A stretch of 64,000 nucleotides of DNA from Bradyrhizobium sp. WSM3983 (GCF_000473045.1 NZ_AXAY01000006.1:124001-188000), one strand, 5' to 3'. Shown: positions 45,297 through 55,499, numbered from the stretch's first letter. The notes: generated by a model not told the origin, from the sequence alone. A program made the numbers and translations.

Positions 45297-46046
45297 TTAA
45301 AGACTTCTTGCCGCGGCCAGCACCTCATCGGCATGGCCGTCGACGCGGACGTTGCGCCAGATCTTGGCCACCTTGCCGTCGCGGCCGACCAGCACCGTGG
45401 TACGAAGAATCCCGAGGAAGCTCTTGCCATACATGGATTTTTCACCCCAGGCACCATACGCCTCCAACATCTCATGCTGCTCGTCCGAGATCAGCGGGAT
45501 ACTGAGGCTGTGCTTGTCCCGGAACTTCTCCTGGGCCTTTAACGGATCGGCCGAAATGCCGAGCACGGCGGTGCCGGCGGCGGTAAAGGCGTCCTTGAGC
45601 CGGGTGAAATCGATCGCCTCGCGCGTGCATCCCGGCGTGTCGGCGCGAGGGTAGAAGAACAGGATGAGCTTCTGGCCGGCATAGTCCGACAGTGTGACGA
45701 CCTTGCCGCCATCGCGGGGCAGGCGGAAGGCCGGCGCTTTCTGGCCTTCGGCCAAGGACTTCGCTGACAAGGACTTTGCTGACAGGGACTTTGCTGACAA
45801 GGACTTTGGTGAAACGGCGGAAGCCGAAGCGACGGGCTTGGTGGCCTTCTCAGAAGATTTTAACCGTTTCGGTGCGGCCTTGTGCGATGCTGCCTTAGCG
45901 CCTGCCTTGCTTGATTTGCTTGTCGATGCCGGCTGTGTTTTCGCGCCACGTGTTTGAGTCGATGTCCGCGTTTTCAGGAGCTTCTCTTTAGCGGTCGGAC
46001 TGCCGGAGGGCGTTTTGGACGATTTCTTTCGGGATTTCTTGGACAT
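45297..46046 (-). CDS. Thiol peroxidase (Bcp/AhpC-TSA) with H1-like basic tail
   Basis: A 249-residue protein in two parts. Residues about 1-105 are nearly all Lys, Ser, Ala, Thr and Pro (MSKKSRKKSSKTPSGSPT), and end in four SAKSL-type repeats. Residues about 106-249 are a Bcp-type peroxiredoxin: PAFRLPRDGGKVVTLSDYAG, FYPRADTPGCTREAIDF with the peroxidatic Cys in TPGCT, and ISDEQHEMLEAYGAWGEKSMYGK. The peroxidatic Thr/Cys/Arg set is complete; the usual resolving Cys five residues on (CTxEAC) is replaced by Ile or Asp, so 1-Cys chemistry is likely. The start at 46046 has a GGAAGG ribosome site. The basic tail resembles bacterial histone-H1-like proteins, so binding to DNA or another polyanion is possible (inference). 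Confidence 0.88.
   Translation of the reverse strand: MSKKSRKKSSKTPSGSPTAKEKLLKTRTSTQTRGAKTQPASTSKSSKAGAKAASHKAAPKRLKSSEKATKPVASASAVSPKSLSAKSLSAKSLSAKSLAEGQKAPAFRLPRDGGKVVTLSDYAGQKLILFFYPRADTPGCTREAIDFTRLKDAFTAAGTAVLGISADPLKAQEKFRDKHSLSIPLISDEQHEMLEAYGAWGEKSMYGKSFLGILRTTVLVGRDGKVAKIWRNVRVDGHADEVLAAARSL
45751..45810. repeat. Four 15-bp tandem repeats in peroxiredoxin gene
   Basis: Units at 45751-45765, 45766-45780, 45781-45795 and 45796-45810, each close to GACAAGGACTTTGCT, encode repeated S-A-K-S-L-like pentapeptides. The 15-bp unit keeps frame, so copy number can change without breaking the gene. Confidence 0.9.
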
Positions 46047-46214
46047 ACGCCTTCCTTTCGTCGCTTTCGGCGGGTCAACCAAAGCGATATTGCTGCTCTC
46101 GTCCGGCGTGCCGGATTCGCGCCCTCGGCTGGGCAAGTTTTACGGCGCCGGAGTATGGTTACAAGGAATTCCACGCACCACCCCACTGCTCGTTGAACGC
46201 GCTCCCGGGGCGAA

Positions 46215-49200
46215 ATGACGAACAGCAGGAACATTCGAGGTAGGGCGGCAATGCCGGGGCGGGGAGCGTCGATTCCCGTCGACGGCTGCGGTCCCGGCGG
46301 CGCTCAATCCTACGACGGGCGCCTGTATCGAGAGGCAATGGCTAGGAATACGTCGCCCCAGGATCACAATCGGGACTTCGATCGGCACGGCGGCCATCAC
46401 GCGCAGCCGGAATGGAACGAGGCCGACTGGGATCAAGATCAGGAAGAGGAGGCGGGGCATCGCGCGCGCCGCCTGTTGTCGCGTTCCAACTCGCGCGTCG
46501 GTGGCGGCTTCTCGGTGTTTCGGCGGGTGCTGCCGAGCGGACGATGGCCTCGCCGGATGTCCATCGTCCTCGGCGCTTTGATGGTCATCTTCGTCGGCTG
46601 CTTTGGTGCGCTGTGGTGGCGGCTTGGTGCCGGTCCCATCAACCTCGACATGGCGACGCCCTGGCTTGCCGCTGCCATCGAGGACAATATCGGCCACGGC
46701 AACACCGTGGAGGTCGGCGGCACCCAGATCGAGCGCGCCGGGCGGGTTCGGATTGCCGTGCGTATCCGCGACATCATCGTTCGCGATCATGACCATGCCA
46801 TCGTCGCCAGCGCGCCGAAGGCCGAGGTGCGGCTGTCGGGGGTGGCACTGCTCACCGGGCATCTGCGCGCCGAAAGCCTCAACCTTGTCGATGCCGAGCT
46901 CGCGATCCGGATCGCGCCCGACGGGACCGTCACGGTGTCCGCCGGCGACACGGCGAAACCGCTCGCAACCGGCGTCGCGTCCAAGAAGGAAGCGGGCCTG
47001 CCGCCGACATTCCCGCGTAACGGCGTTCCGCCGCCGCCGTTCGGGACGGCGCCTGCAACGCCGGACGCGCCTCAACCCACCGCGCAGAGCGGAATCCTTC
47101 AGGGCCTCGACTGGCTCGACAGCCTGAGCATGACCGGCCTCGACGGCCAGAACCTCAACGAGATCGGCCTCAAGAACGGCAATCTGATCGTCGACGACCA
47201 GCAGCGTGGCAGTAAATGGACGTTTGAGAACATCACGCTCAGCCTGCGCCGGCCGAGCCATGGCGGTGTGACGCTCAGCCTCGGCGAGGAGGGCGCGCAC
47301 CCGTGGTCGCTGCGCGCCACGATCGGGCCGACCGAGAACGGGGTGCGCTCGGTCGACATCCGCGCCGACAAGGTCTCGACCTCGAACATCCTGCTGGCGC
47401 TGCGCGTCAAGGACCTCACCTATACCGCCGACCTGCCGCTGACCGGCGAGCTCAAAGGCGAACTCGGCCGCGACGGCGTGCCGACATTCTTCCGCGGCAA
47501 GATCACGATCGGCGCGGGCAACATCATCGACACCGACACACCCGACTATCCGATGGCGATCGACTCGGCCGAGATCAATGTCGAATGGGATGCGGGACGG
47601 CGGGTGCTGGTCGCGCCGTTCAAGATCCTCTCAGGCGCCAACCGCCTGACGCTGCTGGCCCATCTCGAGCCGCCGAACGGCAACATCAACGACTGGCAAC
47701 TCGGCTTCAGCGGCGGCTCGATCCTGCTCGGCGGTATCGACAACGAGCCGCCGCTCGTCTTCAACCGTATCGCGATCGGCTTCCGCTTCGACACCGATCA
47801 CAAGCGCATGCTGCTGACGCAGGCCGACATCTCCAACGGCGAGATCGGCGTCGCCGGCACCGGGGCGATCGACTATTCCGGCGAGCCGCGCCTGACGCTC
47901 GGCTTTGCGGGGACGCCGATGTCAGCCTCCGCGCTGAAGCGGATGTGGCCGACGCTGGTCGTGCCCGAATTGCGCCAATGGGTGATCGAGCGGATCGAGC
48001 GCGGCACGCTCCAGCGCATCGAGGTCGGCATCAACTCGCCGACGCGGAACCTTCCGCGCAGGGGACCGCCCATTCCCGATGACGGCCTGTCGGTCAACAT
48101 TGTGGCGAGTGGGGTTGCGGTTCGTCCCGTCGACGGCATGCCGGTGGTGCACGACGCCGACCTGAAGGCGCACGTGACCGGGCGCACGGCTACCGTGAAT
48201 ATCGGGCAGGGCATTGCCGACACGCCGGCGGGCCGCAAGATCACGATTTCCGATTTTGTCTTCGAGGTGCCGGACATGGCGCCGAAACCCTCGCCCTCGC
48301 GGACTCGATTCCGTGTCGATGGTCCGGTACCCGCTGCGGCCGAAATGCTGTCCAATGATCGCCTGAGCGATCTGTCGTCGACCGTCGTCGATCCCAACAC
48401 CAGCAAGGGAACGTTCACGGCGAACATCCAATTGGGCTTGCCGGTCAAGGGCGAGCTGACCAAGGCGGACACCGTCTACGCCGTCACCGCCGATCTCAAC
48501 GGCTTTGCCGCCGACAAGCTGGTGATGAACCAGAAGCTCGAGGCCAACAATCTCAAGATCGTCGCCAACAACCAGGGCTACCAGGTCAAGGGCGACGTCA
48601 AGATCAACGGGCAGGCGGCCTCGCTCGACTACCGCAAGGCGACCGATGGCGATGCGGACGTGAAGGTGCAGACGACGCTTGACGATGCCGGCCGTGCCCG
48701 CCTTGGTTTCGACCTCAGTCCTGCCGTCAGCGGGTCGGTGCCGGTCAAGGTGTCCGGCAAGATTGCCGGTGGACCCGAGCAGACGACGAAGCTCGGCATC
48801 GAGGCCGACCTCACTTCGGTCAAGCTCGACAACATTCTTCCCGGCTGGGTCAAGCTGCCGGGCAAGTCGAGCAAGGCGACGTTCAAGGTGGTGCCGACGG
48901 CACAATCGACGCGGCTCGAGGATATCGTCATCGAAGGCGGCGGCGCTTCGATCAAGGGCTCGCTGGAAGTCGACCCGAACGGCGATCTCATGAATGCGAA
49001 CTTCCCGACGTACTCGCCGTCGGACGGTGACAAGACGTCGCTCAAGGTGGAGCGCGGTCAGGACGGCGTGGTCCGCGGCACCATGCGCGGCGACGTGTTC
49101 GACGGCCGCGGCTTCCTGAAGTCGGCGATCTCAGGCAATTCCAAGGACGACGGCAAGAGCAAGCTGAAGAACGTCGATTTCGATATCGACGTGAAGCTCG

Positions 49201-50039
49201 GCACGGTCGCCGGCTTCAATGGCGAGGCGATGCGCAGCGTCGACGCCAAGATGTCGAAGCGCGGCGGGGCGATCAAGGCGTTCTCGCTGAGCGGCAGGAT
49301 CGGTCAGAACACGCCGGTGGCCGCTGATCTGCGCGGCGGGCGTGCGCAGGGCAGCCGCGAGGTGATCTATCTCCAGACCAATGATGCCGGATCGCTGCTG
49401 AAGTTCACCGACACCTATACCAAGGCAATCGGCGGCCAGATGGTGGTGGCGATGGAGCCGCCGACATCCGAGCCGACCACGGCTCGCGAGGGTCTGATCA
49501 ACGTGCGCGACTTCACGGTGAAGGGCGAGGCGCAGCTCGAACGCGTCGCCGCGGGCGCGCCGAACGGTACACCGGGCGGCGGCGGTGTTTCCTTCAGCGC
49601 CTTGCGTGCGGAGTTCACCCGGCAGAATGGCGCGCTCACGGTCCGCGATGGCTTGGTGAAGGGGCCAATGATCGGCGCCACCATCGAGGGCTCGATCGAC
49701 TATCCCGGCAACCAGGTGTGCATGAGCGGCACCTTCGTGCCGATGTATGGCGTCAACAACATCTTTGGCCAGATCCCGTTGTTCGGCCTCTTCCTCGGCG
49801 GCGGCGACAAGGAGGGGCTGATCGGCGTCACCTACGAGGTCGTCGGCACGCCTGCGGCTCCCGTGATGCGCGTCAATCCGATCTCCGCGATGGTACCCGG
49901 CGTGTTCCGCAAGATCTTCGAATTCAACACCGGCAAACAGAACACGCCGATCGACGAACTGCCGTCGGCGCAGTCCGGCGACAGCCCGGCGGGAACGGCA
50001 AGGCCGCTGTCGAGCGGTTGCAGCCCGGCACGACGTTAG
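46215..50039 (+). CDS. AsmA-like/DUF3971 envelope protein (TamB/YhdP family)
   Basis: A very long (1274-residue) single-pass inner membrane protein. N-terminal about 110 residues are charged and cytoplasmic; a TM at about 118-138 (SIVLGALMVIFVGCFGAL) leads to a huge periplasmic part of beta-rich repeats, with DUF3971 at about 540-900 (VVPELRQWVIERIERGTLQR) and an AsmA_2-like C-terminal domain (GSIDYPGNQVCMSGTFVPMY). Related proteins (YhdP, TamB, YdbH) form bridges that move phospholipid to the outer membrane. Three starts are in frame: 46215, 46251 (with AGGG 5 bases upstream) and 46338; choice is uncertain. It stands alone on its strand. Confidence 0.88.
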   Translation: MTNSRNIRGRAAMPGRGASIPVDGCGPGGAQSYDGRLYREAMARNTSPQDHNRDFDRHGGHHAQPEWNEADWDQDQEEEAGHRARRLLSRSNSRVGGGFSVFRRVLPSGRWPRRMSIVLGALMVIFVGCFGALWWRLGAGPINLDMATPWLAAAIEDNIGHGNTVEVGGTQIERAGRVRIAVRIRDIIVRDHDHAIVASAPKAEVRLSGVALLTGHLRAESLNLVDAELAIRIAPDGTVTVSAGDTAKPLATGVASKKEAGLPPTFPRNGVPPPPFGTAPATPDAPQPTAQSGILQGLDWLDSLSMTGLDGQNLNEIGLKNGNLIVDDQQRGSKWTFENITLSLRRPSHGGVTLSLGEEGAHPWSLRATIGPTENGVRSVDIRADKVSTSNILLALRVKDLTYTADLPLTGELKGELGRDGVPTFFRGKITIGAGNIIDTDTPDYPMAIDSAEINVEWDAGRRVLVAPFKILSGANRLTLLAHLEPPNGNINDWQLGFSGGSILLGGIDNEPPLVFNRIAIGFRFDTDHKRMLLTQADISNGEIGVAGTGAIDYSGEPRLTLGFAGTPMSASALKRMWPTLVVPELRQWVIERIERGTLQRIEVGINSPTRNLPRRGPPIPDDGLSVNIVASGVAVRPVDGMPVVHDADLKAHVTGRTATVNIGQGIADTPAGRKITISDFVFEVPDMAPKPSPSRTRFRVDGPVPAAAEMLSNDRLSDLSSTVVDPNTSKGTFTANIQLGLPVKGELTKADTVYAVTADLNGFAADKLVMNQKLEANNLKIVANNQGYQVKGDVKINGQAASLDYRKATDGDADVKVQTTLDDAGRARLGFDLSPAVSGSVPVKVSGKIAGGPEQTTKLGIEADLTSVKLDNILPGWVKLPGKSSKATFKVVPTAQSTRLEDIVIEGGGASIKGSLEVDPNGDLMNANFPTYSPSDGDKTSLKVERGQDGVVRGTMRGDVFDGRGFLKSAISGNSKDDGKSKLKNVDFDIDVKLGTVAGFNGEAMRSVDAKMSKRGGAIKAFSLSGRIGQNTPVAADLRGGRAQGSREVIYLQTNDAGSLLKFTDTYTKAIGGQMVVAMEPPTSEPTTAREGLINVRDFTVKGEAQLERVAAGAPNGTPGGGGVSFSALRAEFTRQNGALTVRDGLVKGPMIGATIEGSIDYPGNQVCMSGTFVPMYGVNNIFGQIPLFGLFLGGGDKEGLIGVTYEVVGTPAAPVMRVNPISAMVPGVFRKIFEFNTGKQNTPIDELPSAQSGDSPAGTARPLSSGCSPARR

Positions 50040-50104
50040 CCGCGGAAACTGCATTCGCTGAACATTCGAAGACGGTCGTGTGGAAATTTTAGCGCCCGAA
50101 GAGC

Positions 50105-51802
50105 CTACGCCGCGCGCACGCCCGCCAGGAACGTGCCGACTTCGCCCGAGAGCTGCTCGGCCTGTTTGGAGAGGTTCGACGCGGCCGCGAGCACCATGCC
50201 GGCGGCGTTGCCGGTCTCGTTGGCCGCCGAGCTGACGCCACCGATGTTCGTGGTGACTTCCTTGGTGGCCTCGGCGGTCTGCGAGACACTGCGGGCGATC
50301 TCGGCGGTGGCCGCACCTTGCTCTTCGATCGCGGCGCCGATCGAGGTGGCGATCCGGCTGACCTCCTCGATAGTGGCGGTGATGCCGCCGATGGCGTCGA
50401 CGGCTTCTTTGGTCGCGCCCTGGATCTGGGCGATCTTGTCGCCGATCTCGCGCGTGGCTTCCGCGGTCTGGCTCGCCAGCGATTTCACTTCGGAGGCGAC
50501 GACGGCGAAGCCGCGGCCGGCCTCACCGGCGCGCGCGGCCTCGATGGTCGCGTTGAGCGCGAGCAGATTGGTCTGCGCGGCGATGCTGGAGATCAGCTCG
50601 GCGACGTGCTCGATCTGCTGGGCGCCGTCGGATAGCGCGCGCACGATGGTGTCGGTATGGCGTGCGCTCTCCACCGCGCGGCCGGTGACTTCCGCCGATT
50701 GCGCGACCTGACGGCTGATTTCGGTGATGGAGGAGGAGAGCTCTTCGGCTGCCGCCGCCACCGTCTGGACGCGCTGGCTGGCTTCGGTCGCGGCCGAGCC
50801 GACCACGGCGGCGCGGCGATTGGTGCCCTCGGCGGTCGACGACATCGACTTGGCCGTGGTCTCCAGCTCGCCGGAGCCCGAGGCCATCAGGCCGACGAGT
50901 TGGCCGACGGACGCATCGAAGCGGTCGGCGAGGGAGATCAGGGCGTCGCGCTTTTCCTGCTCGCCACGCGCCTTGGCCGCGACCTGCTCGGCCTCCAGCG
51001 AGCGGGCCGTCAAGGCGGTCTGCCGCAACACTTCGAGCGTTTCCGCCATACGACCGATCTCGTCGCCGCGATCGGTTTCCTCGACCGGCTTGTCGATGGC
51101 GCCGTCGGCGATGTCCTGCATGCGAGTCTTCTGACGGTCGAGTGCACTGAGCACGTCGCGGGCGATCAGCCAGGACAGCGTCGCCATCAGCAGCATCAGG
51201 CCGGCGCCAATCGCGGCGAGCTCCAGCGTGAGCGCGCGCACGTCGGCGTCGATATCGTCGACATAGAGGCCGTAGCTGATCGTGGCGTTCCAGGGCGTGA
51301 ACTGGCGGACGAACACGGTCTTGCGGACGGGCTCGGTCTGACCGGGGCGCGGGTAGAGATAGGATGTGACGCCGCCCTGCGGCGCCTGCCTGGCGGCGCT
51401 GAGCTGAGCATCGGCAATCAGGATGCCGTTTGAATCCGTGGCGCCCGTGATCTTGCCTTCGAGTTGCGGATTGGCGCCATTGACCAGGATCGAGGTGTCG
51501 GAATTGTAGACGACGGGATAGCCCTGACCACCGCCGAATTTCATGTTGCGGGCACGCTGGCGAAACTGCAGCTTGGCGTCGTCTACCGTCATCTTGCCGG
51601 CGGCAGCGTCATCCTGGAAAGTCTGTGCGAGGCCGTGGACCAGATCGACCGCGGCCTTCATCTGCTGGACCCGGTCGTCCATCATGCGGCTCTTGCTGAG
51701 GACGGTCGATACCGCGATGATGGCTGTGATTGTCAGAGCTGCGAGGCAGACCATGCTGGCAAGCTTGGTGCGAATCTTCAGATGGCTCAGCAGCTTCATC
51801 AC
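50105..51802 (-). CDS. Methyl-accepting chemotaxis protein with Cache sensor
   Basis: A 565-residue transmembrane chemoreceptor. TM1 at about 12-32, a periplasmic single-Cache (sCache_2-like) domain at about 35-185 ([21 protein letters not shown], in two blocks), TM2 at about 190-212, a HAMP domain (about 212-270) and the MCP signalling domain; the hairpin tip [20 protein letters not shown] near 420 is diagnostic. The C-terminus lacks the NWETF pentapeptide. sCache_2 domains often bind C2-C3 carboxylates such as acetate or propionate; the ligand here is unknown. No che genes adjoin it. Start at ATG 51802 or the next ATG. Confidence 0.93.
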   Translation of the reverse strand: MMKLLSHLKIRTKLASMVCLAALTITAIIAVSTVLSKSRMMDDRVQQMKAAVDLVHGLAQTFQDDAAAGKMTVDDAKLQFRQRARNMKFGGGQGYPVVYNSDTSILVNGANPQLEGKITGATDSNGILIADAQLSAARQAPQGGVTSYLYPRPGQTEPVRKTVFVRQFTPWNATISYGLYVDDIDADVRALTLELAAIGAGLMLLMATLSWLIARDVLSALDRQKTRMQDIADGAIDKPVEETDRGDEIGRMAETLEVLRQTALTARSLEAEQVAAKARGEQEKRDALISLADRFDASVGQLVGLMASGSGELETTAKSMSSTAEGTNRRAAVVGSAATEASQRVQTVAAAAEELSSSITEISRQVAQSAEVTGRAVESARHTDTIVRALSDGAQQIEHVAELISSIAAQTNLLALNATIEAARAGEAGRGFAVVASEVKSLASQTAEATREIGDKIAQIQGATKEAVDAIGGITATIEEVSRIATSIGAAIEEQGAATAEIARSVSQTAEATKEVTTNIGGVSSAANETGNAAGMVLAAASNLSKQAEQLSGEVGTFLAGVRAA

Positions 51803-52019
51803 AGCCCCTACGACATGTTTGTTATTGCTCGCATCGCTAACATGAAATTCTTACCAATCATGAAGATAGGCGTACGCGGGCCTGCCGCGCGGGTGATCCT
51901 TCGCAGCTCTATGCGCAATCGTGCAGGCAAATCGCGATGCGATGCCGCATACCCGTATTCTTGCGGGAGGAAAACGGTCTCAGACTTTAGTGGTGATATC
52001 GAGCCTGGCTGAGCGCGCA

Positions 52020-52106
52020 ATGAACCGATTCGTTCACCGCATCATCATGTCGGCGCTGCTCGTGGCGGCCCTCGTCCTCATCTGGAATGTGCTGGGCTCG
52101 CGCTGA
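52020..52106 (+). CDS. Micro-ORF: 28-aa single-pass membrane peptide
   Basis: A 28-residue ORF: MNRFVHRIIMSALLVAALVL, then IWNVLGSR. It has a basic N-terminus and one hydrophobic helix. A longer in-frame ATG at 51921 would add 33 residues that are not membrane-like. The terminator hairpin begins immediately after the stop, as expected for a real transcription unit. The ribosome site is weak. No homologue recognised. Confidence 0.45.
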   Translation: MNRFVHRIIMSALLVAALVLIWNVLGSR

Positions 52107-52135
52107 CCCGGCACCGGCGAAACGCCAGTGCCGGG
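52107..52135 (+). terminator. Hairpin terminator after the micro-ORF
   Basis: 13-bp stem CCCGGCACCGGCG (52107-52119) with CGCCAGTGCCGGG (52123-52135), one mismatch, AAA loop, then TCTTG on the plus strand. No T tract on the other strand, so it most likely serves the plus-strand micro-ORF. Confidence 0.75.
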
Positions 52136-52157
52136 TCTTGCGGATCGGTTACGCGCG

Positions 52158-52595
52158 TCAGCGCCGCGCAAAGGCGCCGCCCGGCGCGTCGTGCTCCTTG
52201 CCCATCAGCGCATCGACGCTGATCGAGCCGCCGCCCGCTGCCGAGATGTAGAGGCAGGCGAAGCAGAACAGGATCGCGGCGGTGCCGCCGTTGAGCAGCG
52301 GCAGGAGCACCGGCGTGCCGGTCTTCATCACGTGGCCCATGAAGTAGGCGAAGGCCATTTCACCCGCCAGGATGAACGCCGTCAGCCGCGTGAACAGCCC
52401 GAGCATCAGCGTCGCGCCGAGCACCAGCTCGATCGTGCCGGCCACATAGATCAGCGGCGGGATGTCGGCGAAGTAGGGGAGCACCGGGAACTTGAACAGC
52501 TTGGCCACGCCATATTGGAACAACAGCAGTCCAGTGATGAAGCGAAACAGGCTCAAGAGAACCGGTTGAAAGCGAGCGAGATAAGGAAAGTTCAT
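52158..52595 (-). CDS. DoxX family membrane protein
   Basis: A 145-residue, four-helix membrane protein. Family marks: FRFITGLLLFQYGVAKLFKF, IELVLGATLMLGLFTRLTAF and FAYFMGHVMKTGTPVLLPLL. DoxX proteins are associated with quinone or thiol redox balance; function here unproven. The start at 52595 has a GGAGGG ribosome site 9 bases upstream. Two 12-bp tandem copies of CATCCAATCCTG lie directly upstream (52610-52633), and operator-like palindromes are further up. Confidence 0.88.
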   Translation of the reverse strand: MNFPYLARFQPVLLSLFRFITGLLLFQYGVAKLFKFPVLPYFADIPPLIYVAGTIELVLGATLMLGLFTRLTAFILAGEMAFAYFMGHVMKTGTPVLLPLLNGGTAAILFCFACLYISAAGGGSISVDALMGKEHDAPGGAFARR

Positions 52596-52687
52596 TGGTT
52601 TGTGCCCTCCATCCAATCCTGCATCCAATCCTGCGACTAGGAACGCATTCGGTTCCGCCCTGCAAGCTGCGCCAGGTCAATTTGCGC

Positions 52688-52772
52688 TGACATTTTTGTC
52701 ATGTCGGACAAAACACCGCAGCGTGTGATTTCAGCCGCGTGCCGTCCGCATTTTTTTAACGCGTATACGCGT
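52688..52772. promoter_or_regulatory. Palindromes upstream of doxX
   Basis: TGACA-TTTT-TGTCA (52688-52701) and a perfect 14-bp palindrome ACGCGTATACGCGT (52759-52772) preceded by a seven-T run. Both lie in the 234-base gap between doxX and the end of the MFS gene, where doxX control sites belong. Confidence 0.45.
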
Positions 52773-52829
52773 CGCGCCCGTCCGTAGTTCCCCGGTAACA
52801 CGAATGAGTTCAGGTTACCTCTGGGAGAC

Positions 52830-54074
52830 CTAGCGCCGCAAGGCGGGCACGATCAGGAACGGGATCATTCCGAGGATTACGTTTGCAAGTGCGAAGACGA
52901 GCAGCGCGTTGTAGCCGTGGGTGGCGTCGTGGATCAGGCCGCCGCTCCAGGAGCCGAAGGCCGAACCAAGCCCGCTGCCGATCGAGATCGTGCCGAAGAT
53001 GGTGCCAACTCGTCTGCCCCTGAAGATCTTCATCGCGGTCGCGGTGATCAGCGGCCCGCGCGAGCCCATCATGCTGCCGAAGCAGACGACGAAGCCGGTG
53101 AGCAGGAACACATTCGGATAATACTGAAGCAGCCAGAGCAGGACTATGCCGAGGATCGAGATCGCGTAACTGAGCAGCACGGATGGCCGGCGTCCGATCA
53201 GCCCGTCGAGCGCCGAGACGCCGATCATGCCGAACACCAGCACGACGCCCGAAAAGCCCCAGGCGGTCGCGGCCTGTAGCGGCGGAAAGCCGGCATCGAT
53301 CAGATGGGCGACGATCTGCGCGGCGATGCAGTACATGCCGACCGCGGTGAAGAAGAAGGTCGAGAACAGCGCCCAGAAAGCGTGGTGGCGCATCGCGCTC
53401 ACAAGCGTCCAGCCGTTGTCGATGAAATCAGGATCGGTCTTCTTGGTGACGTATGGCGAGCCGGCCGAAAACATGCGCCAGGGCAGGAGCAGCAGCGGCA
53501 GCAGCAGACCGAGCGCGGCGAAGCCGTAGACCTGATAGGTCTCGCGCCAGCCGAGACTATCGATCAAGAGCTGCGAGGCCGGCAGCAACGCCAGCACGCC
53601 TCCGCCCATCGCTGAATAGACCACCGCCATCGCGGTCGGCAGCTTTGGCCCGAACCAGCGGCCGAGCAGGATCGAGTTCGGCACGTTGCCGATGAAGGCA
53701 ACGCCAATGCCGACACACAATCCGATGGAGATCTGGAATTGCCAGAGCGCCTGCGCGTGGCCTGCGATCAGGAAGGCCGAGCCAAGTAGCAACAGGCCGA
53801 GCGCGTAAACAATGCGCGGTCCGGAATGATCGAACAGGCGGCCGACCAGCGGCGCGGTCAGTCCGCTGATCAGCCAGGTCAGCGAATAGATCGAGACCAC
53901 CTGCGCGCGGTCCCAGCCGAAGTCTTCGGAGATCGGTTTCAGGAAGACGGTGAAGCTCTCGCTCAGGCCGCGGCCGAGCACGGCCAGCGTGAAACAGAGC
54001 GCGAGCACGACAAGCGCGGTACGCACCGCGCCTTGCTGCGTGTTCCCCTGTTCGCTGGGCGTCTTCTGGTCCAT
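52830..54074 (-). CDS. MFS transporter
   Basis: A 414-residue twelve-helix major facilitator. Loop 2-3 has GRLFDHSGPRIVYALGL (degenerate GxLxDRxGRR) and the central loop has IGRRPSVLLSYAI. Overall look is like the oxalate/formate or monocarboxylate antiporter branch (OFA), for instance SESFTVFLKPISEDFGWDRA and PNSILLGRWFGPKLPTAMAV. Substrate is unknown. It lies 56 bases downstream of tyrS on the same strand. Confidence 0.9.
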   Translation of the reverse strand: MDQKTPSEQGNTQQGAVRTALVVLALCFTLAVLGRGLSESFTVFLKPISEDFGWDRAQVVSIYSLTWLISGLTAPLVGRLFDHSGPRIVYALGLLLLGSAFLIAGHAQALWQFQISIGLCVGIGVAFIGNVPNSILLGRWFGPKLPTAMAVVYSAMGGGVLALLPASQLLIDSLGWRETYQVYGFAALGLLLPLLLLPWRMFSAGSPYVTKKTDPDFIDNGWTLVSAMRHHAFWALFSTFFFTAVGMYCIAAQIVAHLIDAGFPPLQAATAWGFSGVVLVFGMIGVSALDGLIGRRPSVLLSYAISILGIVLLWLLQYYPNVFLLTGFVVCFGSMMGSRGPLITATAMKIFRGRRVGTIFGTISIGSGLGSAFGSWSGGLIHDATHGYNALLVFALANVILGMIPFLIVPALRR

Positions 54075-54130
54075 TGCCCATCAGGGAGCGCGCTTCGACG
54101 CGCCCTGGCAAGCATCAAAAGCTCATAAGC

Positions 54131-55384
54131 CTATGCAGGCTTGAGCAGGACATGCTTCTTCTTGCCGAAGGACAGCTTGATCACGCCTTCGGGCGTCAGA
54201 TTGGGCGCTGACAGCGCCATCTTCTCGTCGGTGACGGGATCGTCGTTAACCCGCAGGCCACCGCCCTTGATCTGACGCCGCGCCTCGCCATTCGAGGCGA
54301 CGAGGCCCGCCTTGACGAAGGCGTTGAGCACGCCGAGTCCGGCCTCCAGCTCGCCGCGCGGAATTTCCACCGTCGGCAGGCTCTCGGCGAGTGCGCCTTC
54401 TTCGAAGGTGCGGCGTGCGGTTTCGGCCGCTTCGTTCGCGGCGTCGCGACCATGCAGCAGCGCGGTCGCTTCCGTTGCGAGCACCTTCTTGGCCTCGTTG
54501 ATCTCCGAGCCGCCGAGCGCCTCGAGCTTCTTGATCTCGCTCATCGGCAGCGTCGTGAACAGTTTCAGGAATTTGCCGACGTCGGCGTCCTCGGTGTTGC
54601 GCCAATATTGCCAGAAGTCATAGGGCGAGAACTGGTCGGCGTTGAGCCACACCGCGCCTTGCGCGGTCTTGCCCATCTTGGCGCCCGACGCGGTCGTCAG
54701 CAGCGGCGTCGTCAGCGCGAACAGCTGATGCGTGCCCATGCGGCGGCCAAGATCGACGCCCATGATGATGTTGCCCCACTGGTCGGAGCCGCCCATCTGC
54801 AAATGGCAGCCGGTGCGCTTGGCCAATTCGACGAAGTCGTAGGCCTGGCAGATCATGTAGTTGAACTCGATGAAGCTCATCTCCTGCTCGCGCTCGAGGC
54901 GCAGACGCACGGAGTCCATCGTCAGCATGCGGTTGACCGAGAAATGCCGGCCGACGTCGCGCAGCATTTCGATCCAGTTGAGCTTGGTCAGCCACTCCGC
55001 GTTGTCGAGCATGATGGCGTCGCTCTTGCCGTCGCCGTAGTTCAGCACCTTCGCGAACACGCCGCGGATCGAAGCCTTGTTGGCCTCGATCTCGGCGACG
55101 GTGCGGATCGCGCGCGTCTCGTCCTTGCCGGAGGGATCGCCGACCATGGTGGTGCCGCCGCCCATCAGCGTGATCGGCTTGTTGCCGGACTGCTGAAACC
55201 AGTGCAGCAGCATCATGGTCAGGTAGTTGCCGATGTGCAGCGAGGGCGCGGTGCAGTCGTAGCCGACATAGGCGATCGCCTCGCCCTTGGCGGCGAGGGC
55301 GTCCAGCCCCTCGAAATCGGAGCACTGGTGAATAAAACCACGTTCCTGCAGGGTATTGAGGAAATCCGATTTAAATGCAGTCAT
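54131..55384 (-). CDS. tyrS: Tyrosyl-tRNA synthetase
   Basis: Charges tRNA-Tyr. The 417 residues have the class I HIGH motif as [12 protein letters not shown], the tyrosine pocket ([22 protein letters not shown]) and the KMSKS loop as [17 protein letters not shown]-terminal S4 RNA-binding domain (about 350-417; [20 protein letters not shown]) is complete. Cytosolic, essential. Divergent from anmK with a 165-base gap. Confidence 0.97.
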   Translation of the reverse strand: MTAFKSDFLNTLQERGFIHQCSDFEGLDALAAKGEAIAYVGYDCTAPSLHIGNYLTMMLLHWFQQSGNKPITLMGGGTTMVGDPSGKDETRAIRTVAEIEANKASIRGVFAKVLNYGDGKSDAIMLDNAEWLTKLNWIEMLRDVGRHFSVNRMLTMDSVRLRLEREQEMSFIEFNYMICQAYDFVELAKRTGCHLQMGGSDQWGNIIMGVDLGRRMGTHQLFALTTPLLTTASGAKMGKTAQGAVWLNADQFSPYDFWQYWRNTEDADVGKFLKLFTTLPMSEIKKLEALGGSEINEAKKVLATEATALLHGRDAANEAAETARRTFEEGALAESLPTVEIPRGELEAGLGVLNAFVKAGLVASNGEARRQIKGGGLRVNDDPVTDEKMALSAPNLTPEGVIKLSFGKKKHVLLKPA

Positions 55385-55499
55385 CTGTCGGCGTGCCTGA
55401 CAATTCTTGGTTTACTGTTTCGGGCGCAATTTAAGCGTCTTTCTATGGGAACTCGATTGCCGCCCGCCACTTGGCGCTGAGGCATTATAAGATGTGTCC

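Noticed and set aside
45751..45810. 15-bp repeats as a CRISPR array
   Set aside because: Contiguous, in frame and coding; no spacers.
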